Under the pieces are notes generated by a model. That model worked only from the letters and a program-made list of their open reading frames with translations, searched no databases and was not told where the DNA came from. Below, in pieces: positions 1-4,832 of a stretch of DNA of 6,524 bases. Source of the stretch: an uncultured Clostridia bacterium (lineage in GTDB: Bacteria > Bacillota > Clostridia > Oscillospirales > Ruminococcaceae); contig CAMBHV010000081.1 in the NCBI GenBank assembly GCA_945867255.1, positions 1 to 6,524 on the forward strand, in the 5' to 3' direction. Position numbers and translations under genes: made by a program. Numbering within the stretch: the stretch's first letter is position 1; each line of letters begins with the position of its first letter.

Positions 1-1662
1 CCGTATGAAGCACTGGAAGCATTTGTTCGCGCTTTATCCGGGCCCGAACACGGCACGCACACTGCCCTGGTGGCACGCGGCGGGGCTGTCGTGTGTGAAG
101 CGCAGTATGCGCCATACTCACTGTCTTCCTGGCATGTCACACACAGCCTGGCGAAAAGTTTCGCAGGTACTGCGATTGGCATACTGTACGACGAAGGCCG
201 CGTGGACCTGGACGAACGCGTAGCAGATATCTTTCCTGAAAAATGCGGCCTTTTCACTTCAAGAAGGGCGCGTGCTGTCACAGTACGGCATTTGCTTACC
301 ATGAGTTCCGGCTGCGGATTTCGGGAATATGGCATGGTTCTGGAAACAGACTGGGTAAAAGCTTTTCTGGATGCAGATTACCCTTTTGAGCCAGGTTCCA
401 AAATGGAATATAACAGCATGAACACCTATATGCTCTCTGCCATTGTGCGGCGCAAAACTGGCACCGGCCTGATGGAATATCTCCGGCCTCGCCTGTTTGA
501 ACCACTTGGCTTTTTTGAAGTTGGCTGGGAAACATGCCCACTTGGCACGGAAAAAGGCGGATGGGGCATGTATGTTCGTCTGGAAGACGCCCTTAAGTTA
601 GGCCTTGTGTATATGAATGACGGTATCTGGCATGGCCAGCAGGGCGATGTGCGCATTTTCAGTGAAAAGTGGGCCGCACTGGCAACTTCTCAGAAAGCCG
701 TACGTCCCGAAACGGGTGAAGGATATGCATATCAGATATGGACGGACGCATCGCGAGGGCTGTTTCTGTTCAATGGCATGTTCGGGCAATATGTGGTGTT
801 ATGCCCACGGTTGAACATGGCTGTGGCAGTGAACGCGGGCGCCGGCAATCTGTTTACCCGAAGCGGAACCTTGCAAGCCATTGAAGCTTTGTTCCTTGCA
901 GTGGAGCGTTCTGATGCGCAAAGTGCACAGGAAAAATCGCACCGTGCTCAGGCTCGCCTTGATTTCTGCCTTCAGAACCTGAAGTTTGGGCAGTATGTGC
1001 CCGCCTTTCCGCATGATATGGGCTGGATTTTGCGTCTGAAAGCGTCATGGCGCACGTTTCTGTTTCATCTCATGCCCGCCGAGGACACCATCCTGACGCA
1101 ATTTTGCGGCACCACGTATCGCTTTGCAAAAAATGCCGTAAGCCTATTGCCCATGGTGACGGCCGTAATGAACGATTATTACCCAAAAGGTGTAGAAAAT
1201 ATCCGCCTGGAAGTACAGGAAAATGGATATGCTTTGTTATGGCAGGCAACCGGTGAAAGTCAGAAGATTTTCTTCATCCCCGGGGCCACCACTCATTTCC
1301 AGCTGGATGCAGGTGGAAATTTGTTTGATACCGCTGTACAGGCACATTTTACGCAAGATGAAGACGGCCGCCCCGTGCTACGCCTGGCGTTGCATTTTCT
1401 GGAAGAAAGTTCATCCCGCATTTTAAAACTGATATTCTGTGCCGGTGGGCGCATAGAACTTCGACTGGACGAAACGCCGCCCCTGATGCTGGCGCTTCAC
1501 ATGTTGGAAAAAACAAGCCCCGGCGCTTTACAAGTGAACTTGGAACAGTTCAAAGACATGGATTATCTCTGGTATTGTGTAGAGCGCACATGTGCACCTG
1601 TGCTGCAAAGCCTGCCCGAAAACGGGGACAACGTGTTCCCCCCTGCTCCGGCACGCGTGTAG
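1..1662 (+). CDS. Beta-lactamase-family (class C-like) serine hydrolase, 5'-truncated by the window edge
   Basis: The reading frame is open from base 1, so the true start lies to the left. The in-frame GTG at 70 is internal: conserved family residues (HGTHTALVARGGAVV) already lie before and across it. In window numbering, the SxxK nucleophile motif S49-L-A-K52 follows a WHVTHS stretch, and AIGILYDEGRVDLDERVADIFPE is the usual next block. Y137-N-S139 is the Tyr-x-Asn/Ser motif. LFEPLGFFEVGWETCP and GGWGMYVRLEDALKLG follow, and G-M-F-G-Q (about 259-263) stands where the KTG/HxG box lies in the beta3 strand. Enzymes of this fold (PF00144) form an acyl-enzyme on the serine and cleave esters, amides or D-amino-acid peptides. 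The substrate cannot be read here. Residues from about 300 to 553 form an extra C-terminal region of unknown function. No membrane segment is visible, but a signal peptide could lie outside the window. The gene ends at TAG 1660 and converges on the M20 peptidase gene. Family call firm, substrate unknown. Confidence 0.9.
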   Translation, partial: PYEALEAFVRALSGPEHGTHTALVARGGAVVCEAQYAPYSLSSWHVTHSLAKSFAGTAIGILYDEGRVDLDERVADIFPEKCGLFTSRRARAVTVRHLLTMSSGCGFREYGMVLETDWVKAFLDADYPFEPGSKMEYNSMNTYMLSAIVRRKTGTGLMEYLRPRLFEPLGFFEVGWETCPLGTEKGGWGMYVRLEDALKLGLVYMNDGIWHGQQGDVRIFSEKWAALATSQKAVRPETGEGYAYQIWTDASRGLFLFNGMFGQYVVLCPRLNMAVAVNAGAGNLFTRSGTLQAIEALFLAVERSDAQSAQEKSHRAQARLDFCLQNLKFGQYVPAFPHDMGWILRLKASWRTFLFHLMPAEDTILTQFCGTTYRFAKNAVSLLPMVTAVMNDYYPKGVENIRLEVQENGYALLWQATGESQKIFFIPGATTHFQLDAGGNLFDTAVQAHFTQDEDGRPVLRLALHFLEESSSRILKLIFCAGGRIELRLDETPPLMLALHMLEKTSPGALQVNLEQFKDMDYLWYCVERTCAPVLQSLPENGDNVFPPAPARV

Positions 1663-1696
1663 GCTGCCACATGCTGTGCACGAAAGCTTTCAGATA

Positions 1697-1734
1697 ACAT
1701 AACGCGGTGAGCCTAACAGCTCACCGCGTTATGT
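1697..1734. terminator. Perfect hairpin between convergent genes, probable bidirectional terminator
   Basis: A 16-bp uninterrupted stem (1697-1712 with 1719-1734, core CATAACGCGGTGAGC) closes a 6-base loop, CTAACA. It lies 34 bases after the serine hydrolase stop and 72 bases after the end of the convergent peptidase gene, the expected place for a shared terminator. Neither side has a strong run of T: the plus side reads TATATTAG and the minus side TTATCTGAAAG. Intrinsic termination may therefore be weak, or the stem may mainly protect 3' ends. The rest of the 1663-1806 gap shows only a short palindrome, GAAAGCTTTC, at 1682-1691. Confidence 0.7.
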
Positions 1735-1806
1735 ATATTAGACATATCAACTTTCAAACATTTACAGAATCTTTCTATTCATCGCAAAATATATGACAAA
1801 CACATA

Positions 1807-2943
1807 TTAAAGCAAGCTTTCCAGCGTCAGCGCTGCTGCCAAAAGGCCGGGGCCCAAACTGTCGGGCTGAATCCATTCTTCCAGCGTATGCGCCCCGCCG
1901 CCCACAAGGCAGCCAAAGCACGCAGAGGGGATCCCCATGGAGAGTGGAATATTGCAATCTGTGCTGGCACTGGAAAGGCGCGGGGGCTGCCCAAATGCAG
2001 ACGTCACTGCATCCACGCACACGGCAGTGAGTCTGGCCTGTTCGTCCTCTGGCACGTTCTTGCCAGCCGGGCGGGTACCCAGAAGCTCTACATCCAGAGA
2101 AAGGCATTTTTCCCGTGCCTGTGCAAACAGTTTTTCAAATGTCTGTTCCATCTGCGCCATGCACACTTCATCGTCGCTGCGAAACTCGCATACGCAGGCA
2201 GCTGTCTGTGCAATGGCATTCACAGAAGTGCCGCCCTCAATCAAGCCCACATTGTAAGTCGTGGTACTTTGCCCATGGCGTGGCACCTGAATGGAATAAA
2301 TGTTCTCTACAAGATGAGAAATCACCTCAATGGCACTTGTATTACCAAATGCGCTGAAGGAATGCCCGCCTTCGGTGTGTGCCGTAACGCGATATCGCTT
2401 GGAGCCTACTGCACGATGAAACACAGCTTCACACGTACAGTCCAGCGAAAGAAACATCCGGGTACGCTCGGCCCACTGCTGCATCAATGCACGAGTACCC
2501 TTCAGGTTGCCAAGGCCCTCTTCGCATACATTACATACAAATACAACGCCCTGCTTCGTACGTGGCGCATTCTGCGCAAACCATGCCGCCAACACCAGCA
2601 GCACAGCAAGATTGGCCGTGTCATCCCCAATACCGGGGCAAAATGCCTTTTCTCCTTCTTCACGCACGCATAGCGGCGTATCTTCCGAAAACACGGTATC
2701 CATATGAGCCGCAAAGACAAGCACTTTTTCCGGCCCGTCACATGCATAAGGAAATACTACATTTCCCGCTTCATCCAAGTATGCCTGTGCGCCGTGCCCT
2801 CGCAAATAAGAAAGGCAGTACTGCGCGCGACGCCTCTCATTGCCTGTGGGCGCAGGGATTGCGCACAGCTCATAAGTAAGGCGCTGTACTTCCCCTGCGT
2901 TATGCTTACAAAATTCTTTCAGGCATTTTTTCCAATCCGTCAT
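1807..2943 (-). CDS. M20-family zinc metallopeptidase (PepT/ArgE/DapE-like)
   Basis: The protein has 378 residues and starts at ATG 2943, preceded by AGAGGG at 2951-2956 with a 7-base spacer. The frame stays open upstream to 3156, but that part lies over the 3' end of the neighbouring gene and has no ribosome site. M20 active-site residues appear in order: H80-x-D82 in AAHMDTVF, D107/D108 in GIGDDTANLA, the E141-E142 pair (general base and zinc ligand) in CNVCEEGLGN, D168 in SLDCTCEA, H194 in AHTEGGHS at the start of the dimerisation (lid) domain, and H352 in GGGAHTLEEW. All ligands of a two-zinc centre are present, so the enzyme should be active. Relatives hydrolyse di- or tripeptides or acyl-amino acids; the DD-pair and EE-containing blocks resemble the tripeptidase T side, but the substrate is not decidable. 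No signal peptide, so it should be cytosolic. It has 19 cysteines. It is the second gene of an operon, 37 bases after the RluA-type gene. Confidence 0.93.
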   Translation of the reverse strand: MTDWKKCLKEFCKHNAGEVQRLTYELCAIPAPTGNERRRAQYCLSYLRGHGAQAYLDEAGNVVFPYACDGPEKVLVFAAHMDTVFSEDTPLCVREEGEKAFCPGIGDDTANLAVLLVLAAWFAQNAPRTKQGVVFVCNVCEEGLGNLKGTRALMQQWAERTRMFLSLDCTCEAVFHRAVGSKRYRVTAHTEGGHSFSAFGNTSAIEVISHLVENIYSIQVPRHGQSTTTYNVGLIEGGTSVNAIAQTAACVCEFRSDDEVCMAQMEQTFEKLFAQAREKCLSLDVELLGTRPAGKNVPEDEQARLTAVCVDAVTSAFGQPPRLSSASTDCNIPLSMGIPSACFGCLVGGGAHTLEEWIQPDSLGPGLLAAALTLESLL

Positions 2944-2950
2944 ACAATAG

Positions 2951-2956
2951 CCCTCT
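2951..2956 (-). promoter_or_regulatory. Ribosome binding site fixing the M20 peptidase start
   Basis: On the minus strand AGAGGG sits 7 bases before ATG 2943, inside the 37-base gap behind the upstream stop codon. It decides for the 378-residue form against a 449-residue form beginning at 3156, whose extra 71 residues (cysteine- and arginine-rich, not family-like) are an out-of-frame reading of the pseudouridine synthase gene. Confidence 0.8.
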
Positions 2957-2980
2957 TTTCCGCATATGATAACCACAAGT

Positions 2981-3922
2981 TTAAAACAATTCTCCCTGCC
3001 GGATCTGGCGTGCATACCATGGTTCTTCTGCAAGCAGAACCTTCTCGGTAAGGCCCGCACAAGCGCTGGGCACCGGAAGCACAGGAAAACGCAAACAATA
3101 TGCGCACAGTGCCTGATATTTGAACCGGTAAGCACGGTTTTCACTGGCCACACCATATTTGGAATCGCCTAAAATCGGGCAGCCGATACTTGCCAGGTGT
3201 GCACGAATCTGATGCGTACGGCCTGTCACAAGCTGTACACGCAGAAGAGCTAATTTCCCACTTGTACATAATGTTTCGTACCGCGTTATGATTTCTTTCG
3301 CGCCAGCGCCAGGCGTATCTTTCACCCGTACGATACCATGTTTCGCATCTTTTACAAGAAAAGCGTGCAACTCCGCCCTTTTGGCTGCAGGCGCCCCCAA
3401 TGTCACACACAAATATTCCTTTTGCACCGCACGTGTACGGATAAGTTCTGTCATTTGTTCCAATGCAGCGGGTGTTTTTGCAAGGATCACAAGGCCGCTG
3501 GTGCCGGTATCCAACCTGTGACATAGCTGTGGCAACCAATTTTCATTGCCGTGCAGCCACCCGGATTCATATAGATACCTTCTGGCACGGTTCAAAAGGG
3601 TATCCATCTGCGCACCTGTTTCATCCTGTACCACAAGCCCCGCTGGCTTATTCGCTATCAACACCTGATCATCTTCGTATACAACCGTAAAATATGGCTT
3701 GGCCGCCAGATATTTCGGCCCATGTGCCACCGCGGGCGGAAGATATAGCCGCACCACGTCTCCCTTTTCAAGACGCGCCGAAAGAGGCAGTTTTTTCCCG
3801 TTCACCTTGATTTTATTTTCACGTAAATACCGGTGCAAAGCCCCTGCAGGCAAACAGGATGCCACTTCATGCAAAAAGGCATCCAGGCGCATACCGCCTT
3901 TTGTTACCACATATTCTTGCAT
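2981..3922 (-). CDS. RluA-family RNA pseudouridine synthase
   Basis: This 313-residue enzyme isomerises specific uridines in RNA to pseudouridine. An N-terminal S4 RNA-binding domain covers about residues 11-60 (RLDAFLHEVASCLP to KGDVVRLYLP). The catalytic domain begins with VVYEDDQVLIANKPAGLVVQ (80-99). The catalytic aspartate is D138 in H135-RLDTGTSG, the signature of the RluA/RluC/RluD group. The second conserved block VTGRTHQIRAHL (232-243) and CPILGDSKYG (248-257) complete the fold, and length is normal. I choose ATG 3922 because AAAGGAG lies 8 bases before it; an in-frame GTG at 3931 overlaps that site. Relatives modify 23S rRNA or tRNA; sequence alone does not tell which uridine, so no symbol is given. 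It is first in an operon with the M20 peptidase and is transcribed divergently from the tRNA-Leu gene. Confidence 0.95.
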   Translation of the reverse strand: MQEYVVTKGGMRLDAFLHEVASCLPAGALHRYLRENKIKVNGKKLPLSARLEKGDVVRLYLPPAVAHGPKYLAAKPYFTVVYEDDQVLIANKPAGLVVQDETGAQMDTLLNRARRYLYESGWLHGNENWLPQLCHRLDTGTSGLVILAKTPAALEQMTELIRTRAVQKEYLCVTLGAPAAKRAELHAFLVKDAKHGIVRVKDTPGAGAKEIITRYETLCTSGKLALLRVQLVTGRTHQIRAHLASIGCPILGDSKYGVASENRAYRFKYQALCAYCLRFPVLPVPSACAGLTEKVLLAEEPWYARQIRQGELF

Positions 3923-3930
3923 GGCATCCA

Positions 3931-3937
3931 CTCCTTT
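3931..3937 (-). promoter_or_regulatory. Ribosome binding site deciding the RluA-family start
   Basis: AAAGGAG on the minus strand is 8 bases upstream of ATG 3922, an ideal distance. The alternative GTG start (3931-3929) shares its first base with this site and could not be used with it, so the shorter protein is preferred. Confidence 0.8.
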
Positions 3938-3954
3938 CGTACTTTGCAGGTTTG

Positions 3955-3983
3955 ATTATATCACAAACCCCATTTTATGCACA
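3955..3983 (-). promoter_or_regulatory. Extended -10 sigma-A promoter for the pseudouridine synthase-peptidase operon
   Basis: On the minus strand TGATATAAT (3963-3955) is a perfect extended -10 element, with consensus TATAAT at 3960-3955. A weak -35, TGTGCA, lies at 3983-3978 with a 17-base spacer. A perfect extended -10 usually tolerates a poor -35. Transcription would start near 3948, giving a leader of about 25 bases that carries only the ribosome site. No operator was recognised. Confidence 0.75.
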
Positions 3984-4012
3984 GGGCTCACCGGAATAAA
4001 ATAGGTCCCCGG

Positions 4013-4041
4013 TTGACAAGCGGATTCATTTATTGTAAGAT
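4013..4041 (+). promoter_or_regulatory. Sigma-A promoter for tRNA-Leu
   Basis: A consensus -35 TTGACA (4013-4018) is followed by a 17-base spacer and a -10-like TAAGAT (4036-4041). The start would fall near 4047-4049, about 40 bases before the mature tRNA. The perfect -35 and ideal spacing fit a strong stable-RNA promoter. It is back to back with the minus-strand promoter at 3955-3983, about 30 bases between the -35 elements. Confidence 0.75.
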
Positions 4042-4048
4042 TTATTAT

Positions 4049-4076
4049 CGGCACCATCCTTATTATTGATGTGCCG
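4049..4076 (+). other. Hairpin in the 5' leader of the tRNA-Leu precursor
   Basis: CGGCAC (4049-4054) pairs with GTGCCG (4071-4076). After a bulged C, ATC (4056-4058) pairs with GAT (4068-4070), leaving the AT-rich loop CTTATTATT. The stem begins almost at the predicted transcription start and ends 11 bases before the tRNA, so it would lie in the leader removed by RNase P. It may shield the precursor 5' end or be incidental. Confidence 0.5.
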
Positions 4077-4087
4077 GATACCGCTCT

Positions 4088-4174
4088 GCTGCTGTGGCGA
4101 AATCGGCAGACGCAAGGGACTTAAAATCCCTCGGTGGAAACACCGTACCGGTTCAAGTCCGGTCAGCAGCACCA
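4088..4174 (+). tRNA. tRNA-Leu (anticodon UAA)
   Basis: The gene is 87 bases including an encoded CCA. The acceptor stem GCTGCTG (4088-4094) pairs exactly with CAGCAGC (4164-4170), followed by discriminator A4171 and CCA 4172-4174. The anticodon arm AGGGA/TCCCT holds the loop CTTAAAA, placing TAA at 4122-4124 after the invariant U33; it reads UUA (and UUG by wobble). A long class II variable arm (GGTG-GAAA-CACC), the T arm ACCGG-TTCAAGT-CCGGT and A73 are the leucine identity pattern. It is a single-gene unit with its own promoter and terminator. Confidence 0.98.
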
Positions 4175-4183
4175 TAATGAATG

Positions 4184-4230
4184 AAGCCCGTTTTTCGAAC
4201 TGTTTGATCGAAAAACGGACTTTTCATTTT
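4184..4230 (+). terminator. Rho-independent terminator of tRNA-Leu
   Basis: CCGTTTTTCGA (4188-4198) pairs perfectly with TCGAAAAACGG (4208-4218) around a 9-base loop. After one mismatch the stem continues with AAG/CTT (4184-4186 with 4220-4222). A T-rich tail, TTTTCATTTT, follows at 4221-4230. It begins 10 bases after the tRNA CCA end, which makes the tRNA monocistronic. Confidence 0.88.
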
Positions 4231-4397
4231 CAGGCCGCTTTCCGATTACAAGGAGGCGCATTCCTATTCCTGGGCGATTGTTTGAAAAATACAAAAATAT
4301 TCTGTTTAACCCCATATGATTTCTGAACACTGCCTTCAATCCTCAGCATTTCACCGAAGCCAAACACATTGTACAGATAAATATCTGCTTTCTTTTA

Positions 4398-4406
4398 TGG
4401 TATAAC
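4398..4406 (+). promoter_or_regulatory. Extended -10 promoter, probably for the small frame and the UvrA-like gene
   Basis: TGGTATAAC is a TGnTATAAT-type element differing from consensus only in the last base. No good -35 is seen at 17 bases (the hexamer is TAAATA); a TTGTAC lies too far upstream. Transcription would begin near 4412-4414, at the start of the ACAGCAG stem. The sequence shows no other clear promoter before the UvrA-like gene, so its mRNA may carry a leader of about 420 bases; that link is inferred. Confidence 0.6.
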
Positions 4407-4410
4407 TAAA

Positions 4411-4453
4411 ACAGCAGAGAGGCCTGCTGAGAGTTGGAAAGGGGTTCTGCTGT
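4411..4453 (+). promoter_or_regulatory. Leader with two mutually exclusive hairpins over a GTG start
   Basis: ACAGCAG (4411-4417) has two possible partners. CAGCAG 4412-4417 can pair with CTGCTG 4424-4429 across a 6-base loop. Alternatively all seven bases can pair with CTGCTGT 4447-4453, which runs into the GTG start at 4452 and encloses the ribosome site AAAGGGG at 4438-4444. The first fold leaves the start free; the second closes it. Regulation is inference only. Confidence 0.35.
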
Positions 4454-4694
4454 GAAATTAAAAAGCGCAAAAAATGTACTGTGAGCGTTGCCCATCATCC
4501 TATGCGCGTTAATGTTCCTTATCACTTTGGTAAAGGTTTCCCCTTTTGGCTACGCAACAATTGCTGCTATGATTCTATCTGCGGAATAATAATGATTGTG
4601 TTCTGGTGCTATTCCAACTGCGGAAAGTGTATTGGTAGGATTTGGCACGGAGAGCATAAGCATTGCCGTTGTTACAGAAAAAATCAAACGATAA
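4452..4694 (+). pseudogene. Broken small membrane-protein frame (or a leader peptide followed by remnant sequence)
   Basis: A strong ribosome site, AAAGGGG (4438-4444), stands 7 bases before GTG 4452, which opens MKLKSAKNVL and then meets TGA at 4482-4484. In the same frame the sequence continues with the hydrophobic run ALPIILCALMFLITLVKV, then SPFGYATIAAMILSAE, before TAA-TAA-TGA at 4587-4595. It resumes with SGAIPTAESVLVGFGTES up to TAA 4692. A lysine-rich start followed by a membrane-length hydrophobic segment is the normal layout of a small inner-membrane protein, and one TGG-to-TGA change at the first stop would explain the break. The second break may be a small indel, because the next frame there reads GIIMIVFWCYS. 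I recognise no family. The intact genes of this window use TGG for Trp and show no sign that TGA is read through. The alternative is a functional 10-residue leader peptide. Confidence 0.4.
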
Positions 4695-4832
4695 ATTCCG
4701 GTTTATCCAAGCCATTTCGGCGGGACATCTATCACGTTGCATTGTTGCACGCCGCCGCAAGCGTCTGTTCGCCCGTGTCAGCTGTTCTTTTTTCTGCCAG
4801 ATGTGCCGTTATATGAAAGGATGAAATTTTTC

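Larger units (their letters stand above)
4231..4832 (+). other. Long intergenic stretch without an intact gene, upstream of the UvrA-like gene
   Basis: Between the tRNA terminator and the UvrA-like start there is no frame with a convincing start, ribosome site and family-like protein. 4231-4397 shows nothing beyond an isolated AAGGAGG near 4246-4252 with no ATG, GTG or TTG at a useful distance. 4398-4694 holds a promoter, a foldable leader and an interrupted small frame, listed separately. 4695-4832 contains a loose inverted repeat (CGGCGG 4718-4723 with CCGCCG 4752-4757), a close direct repeat GTTGCA at 4736 and 4744, and a T-run at 4788-4793. The T-run has no GC-rich stem directly before it, so I call no terminator. 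No LexA-type GAAC-N4-GTTC box was seen. Confidence 0.6.

Noticed and set aside
70..1662. Serine hydrolase starting at GTG 70
   Set aside because: The same frame is open to base 1 and already contains conserved family sequence before this codon, so the gene simply enters from the left.
1888..2673. 261-codon plus-strand frame
   Set aside because: It is antisense to the M20 peptidase, whose full set of catalytic motifs establishes the minus strand as coding.
2944..3156. 71-residue N-terminal extension of the M20 peptidase frame
   Set aside because: It overlaps the 3' end of the pseudouridine synthase gene, has no family-like sequence, and the internal ATG 2943 has its own well-placed ribosome site.
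4244..4318. Possible small gene after the AAGGAGG near 4246-4252
   Set aside because: Only ATT codons fall at a usable distance, and the frame ends after about 20 codons at TGA; there is no recognisable product.
4066..4326. 86-codon plus-strand frame
   Set aside because: It runs straight through the tRNA-Leu gene and its terminator, so it is an accidental open frame.
4718..4757. CGGCGG/CCGCCG inverted repeat as a terminator
   Set aside because: The loop is long (28 bases) and the T-run at 4788-4793 is about 30 bases beyond the stem, too far for intrinsic termination.
4481..4816. 111-codon plus-strand frame starting at GTG 4481
   Set aside because: No ribosome site precedes it and its composition is odd (many Cys, His and Arg). 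The frame that fits the nearby ribosome site is the neighbouring one opening at GTG 4452.
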